This document shows, piece after piece, positions 45,670 through 57,191 of a stretch of 64,000 nt of DNA (position 1 is the first letter of the stretch; every line of letters begins with the position of its first letter). Source of the stretch: Parelaphostrongylus tenuis (lineage: Eukaryota; Nematoda; Chromadorea; Rhabditida; Metastrongylidae); the NCBI GenBank assembly GCA_019055375.1, contig JAHQIW010000107.1, positions 372,001 through 436,000 of the forward strand, given 5' to 3'. The translations under genes and the position numbers were made by a program. Below the pieces are notes generated by a model, which was not told where the DNA came from, searched no databases, and saw only the letters and a program-made list of their open reading frames with translations.

Positions 45670-45912
45670 CGGGAGCGCCGCAGCCGAGTGGTTGTGTTGC
45701 TCGTCACGGCGCGCGTGAAGACGATCCCCACCCCTCAATCTTCTCCGGCAGTCAACAACAACGTCATATATGGAACGCCACAGCCAGGCTATTCTCGAGA
45801 TTGCAAGGAGACGTGCTCGACCAGTATTCTAGGTTATTCAAGAAGAGGACGAACAACGAATCGAATGCTAGAAGTACTGGGATCCCGCACAATAACGAAA
45901 AAATTGTGATGA
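45670..45912 (+). repeat. SINE-D copy with Leu/Ser-tRNA-like head
   Basis: The head 'gcgccgcagccgagtggttg' resembles a type II tRNA A-box. The body has 'ccggcagtcaacaacaacgt' and 'gagattgcaaggagacgtgc', and the tail 'gctagaagtactgggatccc'. Confidence 0.6.
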
Positions 45913-45973
45913 CGGGTCGCGTAAAAAAAAAAGACACGTCTCATCGACTACTTTTAAATCTTACATTGGGAAC

Positions 45974-46268
45974 GCATGTGGCGCAGTGGTTAGAGGTGAT
46001 CAGCGTCGCACACGAAGTCAGTGGTCTGATCTCGCGCTCATGGCTCACCAAGCCATCCATCCCTCCGGGGTCGGTAAACTAGTACCAGACAGGTCTCAGA
46101 CTTGTCTGGGAGGATAAGCAGCACTGACTCGGTTCAGCGGGAGGCCACCGCGAGTCATTGTAAAGGCCAGATGTGCATTCAATCACCTCAAACGAAGTTA
46201 AAAAATTGAAGTCGAATGCTTGTGCATCCCTCAGGGATTGATCAACGCCGACAGCTTTATCCTTTTAT
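45974..46268 (+). repeat. SINE-A, best-preserved forward copy
   Basis: A-box 'tgtggcgcagtggttagagg', body 'ccatccctccggggtcggta', 'gacttgtctgggaggataag' and 'gtcattgtaaaggccagatg', tail 'catccctcagggattgatca' and 'acgccgacagctttatcc'. It serves as the reference for this family here. Confidence 0.8.
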
Positions 46269-46519
46269 CCTTTTATTTAACATTCAGCATAGTCTGTGGG
46301 GAATGTTTAGAGCCTCTTCAAGATTGATAAGTTAGAGCCAAGAGCACGCGTCAGCAGTATCGAGCTCTTCATCAGTGGCCCACGGGCCACATCTACACGT
46401 GCACCACCAGGCGTCAGTCATCGACTAGAAGTGGTAATGACAAGTATCACGTGCTATCACCATGAATAAAGTCTCCCCATCCCTGCTATAAAAACAGGGT
46501 TCGGCTCAGTTGGGGACGT

Positions 46520-46566
46520 GAGCCACTGATGAAGCGGGTGACATAGCCGAAACGTGCGTATGGCTC
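46520..46566 (+). ncRNA. hammerhead ribozyme relic
   Basis: Perfect 6-bp stem I (GAGCCA 46520-46525 with UGGCUC 46561-46566), core CUGAUGA (46526-46532), GAAA (46549-46552), short stem III ACG/CGU and cleavage triplet GUA at 46558-46560. Stem II is poor. The flank 'tggctctggcgtacccactt' is shared with 57180 and with 28115. Confidence 0.6.
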
Positions 46567-46738
46567 TGGCGTACCCACTTCGAGAAAGCTCTAAGCATTT
46601 TCACGGAAAATGATGCGACTGCTGGATAACAAGCTAAACGAAAAAAGAAAGAGTAGGCAAAAGGACATTCCGCTTTGACTAATGAACCTGCAAATTGACA
46701 CAGCGCCAGCACATGTGGCGACTTGTCCATTAGGAGGG

Positions 46739-47513
46739 GACAAATGAAAAACCGATCTCGTTCGCTAGACATCAAATTTTCATGGGAGTGTTAGTAAATA
46801 TTCGAAAGGTTAGATTTCTAGCTACAACCTCACGTTGCCGGTTTTCGAAGGGACCCTTCTATAACGCTGTAAATTGCACATAAAAGTATGTCTCAGACTC
46901 GCATATTTCTCGCCATTCAGAGCTCTTTCCTTGGACTACTAGTAATCGTTCGATATCTGATCGTCGCTGATTCCAACGCTGTGCTTATGTCCTGAAAAGA
47001 CCGTTTCTCTCTGGAATCCAACAGGGAAAACAAGTTGAATTACATATGCGAGCAAAGGGGTCTTTGACCACTTCACGTGCTGCTGGGTGAGCGCGACCGA
47101 TCATCGATTTTCGAGCATAAGGACTCGTAGAGAGATATCGCGCCAGCAATTCACGTGGCCGCCTCACCCACCAGCACGTGAAGTGGTCAAAGACCCCTTG
47201 CTCGCCTATGTAATTCAACATGTTTTCCCTGTTGGATTGTAGAGAGAAACGGTCTTTTTCAGGATATAAGCACAGCGTTGGAATCCAGCAACGATTACGA
47301 TATCGAATGACTATTAATAGTCCAAGAAGGGCTCTGTATGGCGGAGATATGCGAGTCTGAGACATACTTTTATATGGATTTTACAGCGTTATACAAGGGT
47401 CTCTTCGAAAACGGCAACGTGAGGTTTGTAGCCAGAATCTAAGCTTTCGAATGCGGACTAACACTTCCATGAAAAGTTGCCGTCTAGCGAATGATATCGG
47501 TTTTTCATTTGTC
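46739..47513. repeat. 775-bp palindrome (long hairpin) of family F
   Basis: Arms 46739-47091 and 47163-47513 (about 350 nt each) are near-perfect inverted copies. The outer ends are 'gacaaatgaaaaaccgat' and its complement, the inner ends 'ccacttcacgtgctgctggg' and 'ccagcacgtgaagtggtc'. The loop is about 71 nt. Transcription from either strand would give a long dsRNA stem. Confidence 0.85.
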
Positions 47514-48149
47514 GCCTCGCCTCATACTGAACAAGTATCCATAAGTCCTCTATGAGGGAACAAATAGGCGCTCTCGTTAAGATCTTGCAAGAAATCATAG
47601 TGTTCTCCTATAGTCGGTCGACCTGCTAAAGCAGTAGAGACTTAGAGAAGCAAGCAAAAAGATCAAATTTAGCAAATAAAACGTTCCCCAATTACCATAG
47701 AGATTCTAATATGGAAAGAGAACTATTCAGAATACGCTCAAAATCCTCGTAAATCGACTTCCTTCGCGTAAAAAATGGGAAACAACCCCTCAGTGGAAAT
47801 AGTTTTTCGATGCAAAACTGACCAACAACTACTCTGTATCGACTAAGGCCATTGGACTATAATACAAACACTACCGCCAACGAAAAGGTGTGAATACCGC
47901 AGTGGGTCAGCAAGGTAGATGTATCAAGAAAAATGCGATGTGGCTTGGTTCGACCACCTCAACTCACAACCTTTTGCAAGAAATCAACGAACGCTTAATC
48001 ATTTCGTTATTAGTGATATTGTTTATAATTACATGCCCAATATACTCTCCCCTACAGGATTAAACGCGAGTTCAACTCCTGTTCGGGATCAAGTTGTAAA
48101 TCACTCAAAAATAGCTGATTGAAGTTGGCTGCTGACAGCTACGATAGGA

Positions 48150-48290
48150 TTTATCGAAGAAAGAGTGATAGCAAAGCAGTGGGCCTCTTTGGTGTAGTGG
48201 TGTAGTGTTAGCACGCGCCTCAGTGAGGGTGCGACGCAGGTTCGACTCCCAACTGAAGTCGGATTTTTGCGCAGCACTTTTTACTCTTAA
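48150..48290 (+). repeat. SINE-B arm, forward
   Basis: 'ttggtgtagtggtgtagtgt', 'gcaggttcgactcccaactg' and 'ttttgcgcagcacttt'. A second partial arm with 'acgcgagttcaactcctg' is at 48062-48085. Confidence 0.55.
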
Positions 48291-48537
48291 TGATCGCTAT
48301 ATCACCACATTGCTGCTGATGAGCAGTAAAATAACGAATCAAAAACAGATTATGGATAATCTATGACGTTACAGAGGACGGAATCTTCAGCAAGTAGCAG
48401 ACGAAACAGAAGGAAAACTGCTCAAAAAATCAACTTTCAGGTGGCCACGACATCTTAGGTGAAAAAGGGGAAATTTAGAAAAGAAAAAGAGAGGATAATC
48501 GCCTTTTTTAATTTTGAAATTTTTATTTTACACGTGA

Positions 48538-48774
48538 ATGTCGCGAGACCCTTTGTGGAGGATCGATTGTAGAGGAAATGAATCAAATCGGGCCATTGAC
48601 TGGGAGACCGCTAATTATCGTAATGAAGCAATTGAAGGGACAAACAGGGCTATCTAGAGAGACCAAAGGTCTGAAAACTCGTCGGCGGGACCCGTCCTCA
48701 TCGACATCGATCCCGACGAGCAGCCGCCACGACGGAGCGCCAACACCACCACTGCGCTCGTTCGCGGTTCACTG
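48538..48774 (+). pseudogene. possible coding trace with one in-frame TAG
   Basis: From ATG 48538 the frame reads MSRDPLWRIDCRGNESNRAI then DWETANYRNEAIEGTNRAI, a TAG at 48655-48657, and continues open as RDQRSENSSAGPVLIDIDPD then EQPPRRSANTTTALVRGSLT to TGA at 48772-48774. Composition is protein-like and GC-rich in the second half. A competing frame (48578-48775) is also open. No homology is recognised, so this could be chance. Confidence 0.28.
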
Positions 48775-48837
48775 ACGCAGCGCGCATGAATCAGCCCATG
48801 TCGATGTCGACGGTTCGCGCGATTGGCAGTGGTTGCA

Positions 48838-49442
48838 GGGTTAGCGGGACCCCCAGGGTCACCAGGATTCCCATGGTTACCAAAACACCCCAGGATTTCC
48901 TTAAACTCCCAGGATTCCTAGATTTACCAAGATTTCCAGAATTCTCAGAATTTCTACGATTCCCAGTAATCCTGAGATCTCCAGAATTCTCAAGATCCCA
49001 ATATTCATAGGGTTCCCTAAATTCCCACAATTCCCTGGATTCCCAGAGTTCCCTAGATTCCCAAAATTCCCAGTGTTCCCAGAATTCCCATTCCTAGGAT
49101 TCCCAAGATTCCCAGAATTACCAAGATATTTAGGATTTCCAACATGTCCAGGATTCTCACAATGTCTAGCCTTCTCAAGATTCTCAGGACTACTAAGATT
49201 CATGAAATCCCAGATTTCCCACGATTCCCAAGATTTTCAGGATCCTTAGGATTCCCGGAATTCCCAAAATTCCCTAGATTCCCAGAGTTGTCTAGATTCC
49301 CAGAATTCCCAGGATTCCCAGAATTCCCATTCTTAGGTTTCCCAGGATTCCTAAAATTTCCAGACTTACCAAGATTTTCAGGATTCCCAGGATTCCCAGG
49401 ATTTTCAGGATCCCCAGGATCTCCCAGATTTCCAGAGTTTGG
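48838..49442. repeat. degenerate 9-bp minisatellite (ATTCCCAGA-type)
   Basis: About 67 imperfect units of nine bases such as 'gattcccag', 'aattcccag' and 'gattcccaa'. Because nine is a multiple of three, both strands stay open: the minus strand reads GNSGNLGNPG-type and the plus strand FPEFPGFPGF-type tripeptides, i.e. Gly-X-Y-like. No initiation or splice context makes it a gene. Confidence 0.85.
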
Positions 49443-49789
49443 CGTGTAGTGGTAAAAGGACTACTTTCGTGTTCGCTCTACACTGATGAGGCACAGGATG
49501 CGATTCTTTCGTTGGAACAGGAATTTTTCCGACACGTGGGCGTTTATACTGAAAAACCTCTTACAGAAGTCCCTATCTGGATATTCCCATCATTTAATGG
49601 TAAGAAAATTCCTCACAAAACACCATTGTAAGAAATCCTTATTTCCAGTGCTGCGAGCGCCAGTACAAATTCCGCCGTGATGAAAGTAGCTCAGGGAGAC
49701 GCGGCGTCGCGCGACGTGTTGCAAAATACAGCACTTCGTACGCGGAGGATTAATGACGATTACTTTGTAAGAGAACGAAAGGGCAAAGG

Positions 49790-50045
49790 ATAAAGCTCTT
49801 GGCGCTGACCCTCAAGAATGCGTCACGCACTGGATTTCATCTAGCATCGTTTGAGGTGATTGAATGCATGTTTCGTCTTTACAATGACTCGCAGTGGCAC
49901 ACCGATGTGTCAGGTCAGCGCTGCTACATCAAGGAGAAGGTTGGTACCGTCGCCGACACCATAAGGCTTGGTAAGCTCGGAGGCTGGGCCGAACCAGCGA
50001 GTGTGTATTTATTGCGGAGCACCTCTGACCATTACGCTGTAGACT
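49790..50045 (-). repeat. SINE-A copy, reverse
   Basis: 'gaggtgattgaatgcatgtt', 'acaatgactcgcagtggcac' and 'gcggagcacctctgaccatt' match the reverse form of the family. Confidence 0.65.
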
Positions 50046-52274
50046 CAGTTCTTAACGGTATGAGTAATTTTTAATGGATGAGAGAACATAAAGCAAGGGT
50101 CTCGATGATACAGTGCGTGGCACAAAAGCTAAAGAAAAGATAGTCACGGGTTCAAATCCACCTCACATGAGGTTCCAAGTTTTGCTCTTCTTCAATTTAT
50201 GTCACTTAATTTCAGGTCCCTTACTTTTTCTTTTCCTCAAATGATCACCTAATTTTGGCTAAAGTATCACTTTTTATCAAACTGAGATACACAGTAGGGT
50301 TCAAATTATGGAAGAGCCACTCATGCTCAAACCGAGCTCTAAGGTAGAAGTAGAAGTAAAACTTTACTATGAGTCCAGAAATAAGAAGCACTTATCGATG
50401 GGTATTTTTTTATAAGTTTATTTGAAGTGGACACTCAAGGGTTTGCGGGGCATGCAAGTATCTTGAGAAGCTGTAAAAACTGCTTTCAAAGCTGAGAAGA
50501 ATCTCAAACAGAATCAGTAAAACAAGGATGTTTCGTCCATTACTATCTTGAATAGCTTACCAGGGAATAGAGGTGAAGCTTATTACTTCAAAATATCTCA
50601 CATGACTGATAATAAAGCGCCTGTTGAAGATTCATTGACGTAGTACTTATAGAACCTCTAAGATCTACTTGGACACATTCAACTAGGACGAAAATACTCT
50701 GCGTTTTGGTGATGTTGTCGTGGAGGAGTATCAAGATTGCTAAGGACAACAGGACGATGATTATTGAGCTCAGCTTCGCGGAAAGCCGAATAAGTCAACA
50801 TGTAAGGTAAATCGGTGGAAGATTCCAGTCATGAAAAAACCTTCGGTACTATGGAAACAGCTTGACGTGGATAGTTTTTTAACTACGGAAATCACGTCTT
50901 ACATGCACATAAGGATCTAGCAAATCTGGAAAGCAATATGGAAAGAGGTTGTGGAGGAAGAAGGCAACACGAGTCGTGTTCGAGCCTCTCAAAAATCGTA
51001 CGGATGGATCGACTGACCCAAATCTCGTTCAATTCTTTCACTCGCTTTTAACACTAAGTTCTCTACCATACGCTTCCTAAATCTCAAAAATGAGCACAAT
51101 GAGGAAATCAATTAGAGGATGCTAACGGCATTGGTGGTAATATAACGAGCCCACCTAAGAGCCAGTGAGCATTCTTAGTTTGAACCGATATTAATTACCC
51201 TGTTTTCACCACCTTGTAAATTGTGATTTCAGCATGAAATATAGTTTAATTGCTCGTGTAGAGAGGAGAGCTGACGACAACTAAACAAACAGGTTGGTAG
51301 AGCTCATCTCAGGAGGATGTCAGTCTATTTTGAGTCGATTTTACAAGCTGATCGGTCACGTCGTTGTGTCGTAGCCATATTTAATCGTGGTTAATACACC
51401 TTTTCAATTAAAGAAAGGAATCATGCTCTTCATCTACTAGAAGACTACTTGCATGGGCGATAATTAGGAGAGGATGAAAAAAGGAATTGTTTTAGGGGCT
51501 CATACTATTCGTGAACAGAATCTTTCTAGTCGCCTAAGTTGGTAATTGAGTCTTTATCTGGACTTCTGACGTCATACTATGCTGGGCTGAACCTATCATT
51601 TCACTATTATTTTCAGCGAAATTCTATTTCTATCACTTTTTTAGAACTCCCGCTAATGTTCTAGTGAAATTGTCTGTACATTCTGAAAACTGAGAAGGCT
51701 TGTATTTTCTTGCTCAGATCAGGCTTATAGGGGTCTTGGTATATGCTTTCGATCATATATGGCAACATGGAATAGAAGGCGAAATTGAATTCTTAGTTGG
51801 AGGCTACTATTTCCAGGACTTTTCTCTTCTTGATTCAGTTTGAGAACCATCATGCTATTCAAGTACTACTTAGTCATAGTGAAATAGATAAATCGAGTTC
51901 CTTTCTGCAGGTAGTAGCCTCTCCTGCTTCTTAATACCTGCTGCACATAGTATACCTGAAATGTAGCTGTTCACAAATGCAGAAAAATTTTGTATAACTT
52001 GTGGAAAATAAAAGTGAAGATGGTACTTTTCGGTAAATAAAGTTGAAAGTTCATCAGAGGACAGGTGCAATCATTGTAGGAAATTATGCGAAATTCATGA
52101 TGTAATTCGTGAATGCTAGTTGATATTAGCAGAGCCATAAGCAATTTGATATGGCTGTTTACTAACCGTGACGTGGCCATAAACAGTAACCCTGGATTTT
52201 TGGTAATAGCAAATAAGAACTCTTATAAAAACACAAACTTGCGGCAGATTCTGAGTTACCGTATTTTTCTATAA

Positions 52275-52555
52275 AGGATTAAGGTATAAAGCTTCCGGAG
52301 TTGATCATTTCCGCTATGCATTTGACTTCATGAAGCATCGTTAGAGATGATTGAATGCATATCTGGCTTTTACAATCGCTTGCGGTTGGCCTACTAATAT
52401 ATCAAGTCATGCTGCGATCTTCGCAAACAAGTCTGGTACCAATGTGCCGCCTCAAAGGAATGGAGGGCTTCATGAGACTAGCACACGGGATCGAACCAAC
52501 GACCACGTGTGTACTGCAGAGCACATTCGACAATTATGCCACATATGTTCTACTA
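52275..52555 (-). repeat. SINE-A copy, reverse
   Basis: 'gatgattgaatgcatatctg', 'aacaagtctggtaccaatgt', 'cacacgggatcgaaccaacg' and 'ctgcagagcacattcgacaa'. Confidence 0.7.
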
Positions 52556-53206
52556 AAAACGAGAAATTGTCAAAAATCGAGCAAGGAAAATGGATCTGAC
52601 AGGTGATTTTCAATCTAAGATTCCTGGGATCATAATCTAGTAGAATGTTTTGCTGCTCTAACACATTCGCCCACGGCGCCTAAATGATGTTGTTACGGGA
52701 GTGCTGGTCTTCGATAGATATGACAGGGTTTTTGAAGGGATTTTACCGTGACACTTACATGGTTGCGAGTGGCATGTATGCTAAAATTCATTATGTGTTA
52801 CTACAGCCAGTGCAGGAAAAGGGTACTGTACTCCAGAGGAAACCCTCCTAATAAATGACTTGTTTAAAGTTAGCCCAGGAATGTATGCGTTAGAGATAAG
52901 ATCAATGCTCAAATTAATTTGATCTATAAGGAGGACTCGAATAGACAAATGATTATACGTTCTACTCTCGGTAATAATCAACATTTGTTGTTAGTTCGTC
53001 TATTCTAGCGAATCTCTTCAATGCATTAAGAGTGTCATAATTAGTTCCTTTTGTGTGTAGCGGCTGTTCAGGGCGTTTCCGGTGGCTCGGGCCATATGAA
53101 AAGCTTCACAATTTGATGAAAGTGCTTTTATTTTCGCTGTGTTTGGCAAGGAGGTCATCAAAGTCGCCTCAGCGAGCTTTTTCACGTTATAGGTTTGCAC
53201 TTAAGA

Positions 53207-53774
53207 GGTTGCGGAAAAAGTTCGTGACGTTTCGGTTTTTTAGTGACAGTTTTGCAATGAAATTGGATAATCTTGATTTCGTTCAATTGGGTATTTTCTC
53301 GCAAACATTTTGGTATATAGCTTGCCTAAACTTGTTTTGAGATGGAGCTGTCGTGAGAACACATTCACTTGCTACTCATGCATGATCGGTGCATGGGAAA
53401 AAGTGCTAGTGAAGCGCCGTGGAAAATTAATGGAGCTTGTCACAATGAAACGGCTGGAGAAAGGACGGCTAAGAAGTGGTTGGCGAAGTTCAAAGCTGGG
53501 AGAGAGCATTCTAGAGGATCAGTCACGCTCGGGCCGTGCATAAGATGTTGATCACCAAGATGTCCCTGAAATTGTCAGAGACAATCCCGCAATGATATGT
53601 CAATTGCTAGTCGAGGAGTTCGTTGTTTTATCGAGCTTATCCCCAACATTCTGCATGAATTTGTATGGTCTCAAAAAGTCAAAGTGGGTGATTATTAGTT
53701 ATGTCTTTTGTTCAGAACAAAGTATTGGAAAAATGGTATCAAAAATCAAGACGCCACGAACTTTTTCCACAACC
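53207..53774 (+). mobile_element. internally deleted mariner with both terminal repeats
   Basis: Terminal inverted repeats: left 'ggttgcggaaaaagttcgtg' (53207-), right reverse complement 'ggttgtggaaaaagttcgtg' (ending 53774). Inside, 53375-53540 reads MHDRCMGKSASEAPWKINGA, then KKWLAKFKAG and a [14 protein letters not shown] end in neighbouring frames: the transposase DNA-binding half. The catalytic half is absent. Confidence 0.75.
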
Positions 53775-55299
53775 GATTTGATGGACTTCCAGATATAATT
53801 GTCAAACTTTGCTCCATGGGAGATCGTTTCGGAGAAACTCTCACTGCAAATTCTTAAGAGGCCATAACCTATTATGATCGCTAAGTGCTTTGACCATAGC
53901 TGGGCAACAAAACTGTCACAATTTCGGCTAGATTTGGTAAGCCAGAACAAGAATTATGGAACGAGTGGAAGAATTATTTTAGAAGCCACAGGTAGTTAGC
54001 GAACCTCTAATGTCGAGCCACGTGGAATTTTGTCAATAAGAGGACTGAAAGTCAATCTTCAACCACGTCATTTTTTCAACTTTCTATATCTGCCTTGTTC
54101 TTCATCCTTGCATTCGAATTCGATTAGTATTAGGATATTCTAACAAACTACGTCAATTAGAATACTTACAGTATAAAGCCGGCCTCGTAGATGTCCAGAA
54201 GTGATGCGAGCCGTGAAGATGATGAACGAGCGCACATCTGACCTCTGAGTGGAAGGAGGAAGTGCGCTGTTCATAGGAAGTTTCCAGGATCACGAGTTGT
54301 TTGGCTGCTGAATATGTTGAAAAAATGGAAATGGATAATTGAAGCGATACTTTAGTCATTGAAAGAAGTGTTTAACGCGAATAAATATGAATTTGTCACT
54401 GTAGAGAAAGCAACTTATTCCACAATGGAAACATGAATACGAAACCCTAGAGGGCATCCAAATATTTGGATACACCGAGGATTTTTAGATTAAATAGGAA
54501 GTGTAAAAGATAACTGCTCATAAAGTGACTTAATTATAACTGTTTACTCTAGAAAACTTTATTAAAAGCTTAATAGGATCACAGAAAAGGAAATCCCAAG
54601 AACAAAATATGTCATGTTCAAGGAATCTTGCTACCTACACTTCGTGTACTTAGCCACAAGAGAGCCAAACACTCACTGTCGAGTGGAAAATAAACCATCA
54701 AGAAATCTCGGTACAATAACCGAAACTAGCGTTCTCGTTCCTATTTTGAACACATTCTTTTTCATTTCAGTAGTGTTCTTGACTCTAATAGATCTCTGCT
54801 GAGTCTACGTGCAATCGAATCAGTAACAGAGATTGTGAATCAGAGGAAAATGTCACTTAAAAGGACGTAAGGCGGTCGTGTGTCGTAACAACGCCATGTT
54901 TCTTATCAGTTGACCTTATTGGATAACAACAGTCTTTGACGAGATACAACTTCGAGTGCTGTTTACTGTCACCACGTAGGTGTGTCAATCACTAAAAACG
55001 GGGTTGCATGAGATATTTTTCTTCGTCACTTGACATTTCATTCTTTCGAGATTTATTGTAAAACTGACTTAGTTCTGTCGCTTCATCAACCAACACTATT
55101 CGCATTCATTAAGATGTTCGTCAGCAGTTCATTGGGTCAGAACCCGATCCATGTCATGATAAACGCAATCGATTTCATATGCACTAGAACATTTCAATAT
55201 AGATAAGATATCGTCCAGGATATTTATGGATAATGACATCCTCCACATGATACTTCAAGAAGGGCTAGTGCTTTAGTGGATCCATGTACACGGCGAGGA

Positions 55300-55360
55300 A
55301 TAAGGTCTGGCGTTGATCAGTCCCTGAGGTACGCGCTGCTCATTTGACCTCATTCCTAGC
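55300..55360 (-). repeat. SINE-A tail fragment, reverse
   Basis: 'ctggcgttgatcagtccctg' followed by 'tcatttgacctcattc'. Truncated directly against the SINE-D copy that follows. Confidence 0.5.
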
Positions 55361-55384
55361 ACTACGGGTGTGACCAAATGTTAG

Positions 55385-55632
55385 GGGGGCGTCCTGGGCC
55401 ACTAATTCTGATGCGCGTCACGGCACGTGTGGGCCAATCTCAAAGTACAACCCTCTTCGGCAGTCAACAACAAACGCCCTATGGCACGCCACAACCAGGC
55501 TGTCTTAGAGATTGCAAGGAGACACGCTCAACTAGTAGTCTATGACGTTAGGTAGACAAGGAGTAAACGACTGAATGCTGGAAGTACTAGGATCTGCACA
55601 AAGGAAGAAAATCACACTGTGAAGAAGGATCA
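55385..55632 (+). repeat. SINE-D copy
   Basis: 'ttcggcagtcaacaacaaac', 'cgccacaaccaggctgtctt' and 'gctggaagtactaggatctg', matching 45670-45912. Confidence 0.6.
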
Positions 55633-55971
55633 AGATTAAGTGATATAAAAATATGTATAGTGACTTGAGACGGTTATTTTTGCATTAAGTCAATGTTTTG
55701 ATAAGCTCAGTCAATTTCCTTATCTTAAAAGGACAGCTTCATAGCTCAGATTGCGAGGTGAAGCCAATGACCAAATTTTGGTGACCTTTAATCACTGTGA
55801 TAGACGTGCTCCGTTACACATTCATCAACAGTAGTTTGCACACGTGTTCTGAGTGTAGGTTGATTTAGAGATTTTTTTCAATTAGTTATTTTCACTACGT
55901 GTGCAGTTCCTATCCATGAAGCAAGCGGGAAAATCTTTGAAACTTTGAAAAGCTAAGTTTTTCCTAGTGTT

Positions 55972-56402
55972 ATGAAGACTGTTCTGCTGTTCGCTATTGT
56001 TTTATGTTTGTTATTAATGCTGAATTTGTAAGTCTCTTCATAACGCTACAGATGATCAGGAAACTACTTACTGTGTTATGTCACACTTTGGGCGCCCGTT
56101 CTTGGTTTTTTGAAAGTGGACGACGTCCATGTTTTCGCTATGTGTCACCGAGAAAATTCGGACATCCTCCAGTGGGCTCTATTAATGCTTTACTGTATAT
56201 AATAAATATGAGAAATATGCAACAACTGAGCCATATTGCCAAACATTTGTATGGCTACACTGTGGGATACACAAAGACATATCACCTTAATATTTTTCGC
56301 TCTATGAAATGGTTTTCACAGCGACTTCTCTCATTCCTGGATTTCTTATGCCCTACGCATATTTTATTTAGCTGCACGTATTGCCTCACGGTCATGAAAT
56401 AA
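55972..56402 (+). CDS. possible secreted peptide gene, unrecognised
   Basis: ATG 55972 opens MKTVLLFAIVLCLLLMLN, a good signal peptide, and reaches a clean gtaagt donor at 56028 (phase 2). Acceptors ending at 56060 ('gatgatcag') or near 56118 both restore the same long frame, which reads ..GRRPCFRYVSPRKFGHPPVG and closes at TAA 56400-56402, overlapping an AATAAA. The first acceptor gives a 33-nt intron, short even for nematodes; the second gives about 91 nt. The mature part is basic with few cysteines. I do not recognise it. It could be a neuropeptide-like or effector precursor, or a chance frame. Confidence 0.33.
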
Positions 56403-56849
56403 ATTCAATTTTTGTTTTCAATGGAAAAAGCGACGACAGTTCGCCTACTGTTCAACCACAATATTGTTAGCGTCTGCTAAGGATCTGCAGGATATGTGAA
56501 TTAATGTCTTTATATTCGTCAATTTTACATGTCATTGATTTCGCTCAATAACTGTCGTCCCTCATAAGGATTGACAATGAGGGAATGATTAGCTTTTGTT
56601 GAAAAAATGAGTTACAAATGCTTGATTGATCTGAGCGACAGACTAAATGCGCTGAGATATTCAGATACGGAGTCGTTCTGCTGTGATGTTCAGCTTAGTA
56701 GGTTCCCACTCAAATTTGAGCTTTGCGAGCGTTGAAGAAGGCGAAACCGCTGTGACGTCAGTCAATGGGTTGAACAGATGTTGTTACCTACGAACTCAAA
56801 TATGCTGAAGAAGAAATTAGTCATTTAATTGTACGAACCATGTCTGTGG

Positions 56850-57060
56850 CAATGAAATCGTCTTTGAATGGCTGGACTTCAAAACTTAACAAGAGGATAG
56901 TGAGGACACCAAAGAGAACGACAGACCTTTAGTGGTCTCCAAGGGTCCCAGTCAAGGAGTACAAGGAAAACGAATCAGAAAATGAGCTGGAAGATAATGG
57001 TGCGAGCCCTAGATAATCAACGTATTGCTTCACGACAGTTGGAAATTTTGTGTTTAAACC
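56850..57060 (+). mobile_element. probable mariner-like transposase relic
   Basis: Scattered peptides (FEWLDFK, EDSEDTKENDRPLVVSKGP, LDNQRIASRQLEIL) resemble the linker of irritans-type mariners. Stops and frameshifts interrupt it and no terminal repeats are seen. Confidence 0.33.
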
Positions 57061-57142
57061 ACGGTAAAAAAAATTGCTGCTATCCCGTTCCTCTATTCTG
57101 TAGAAGAACAAATTATCATAGAGTCTATAAGATGTGGGGTGT

Positions 57143-57191
57143 GGGTCACTGACAAGGAGGGCGAGACCTCCAAAACACACGTGTGTGGCCC
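57143..57191 (+). ncRNA. hammerhead ribozyme relic, core mutated
   Basis: Same order as at 28073: GGGUCA, CUGACAA (G to A in the core), strong stem II GGAGG/CCUCC, CAAAAC instead of CGAAAC, and palindromic ACACACGUGUGU. Two core changes predict no cleavage. The downstream flank ('gaggtttcagaaacagtcga' at about 57261) matches 28190-28205, so it is the same element family. Confidence 0.65.

Noticed and set aside
45974..46045. tRNA-like folds with A and B boxes (also at 12240, 23450, 40890, 62900)
   Set aside because: They lack a full cloverleaf and a normal acceptor stem, and each is fused to a dispersed body or inverted partner. They are SINE heads, not tRNA genes.
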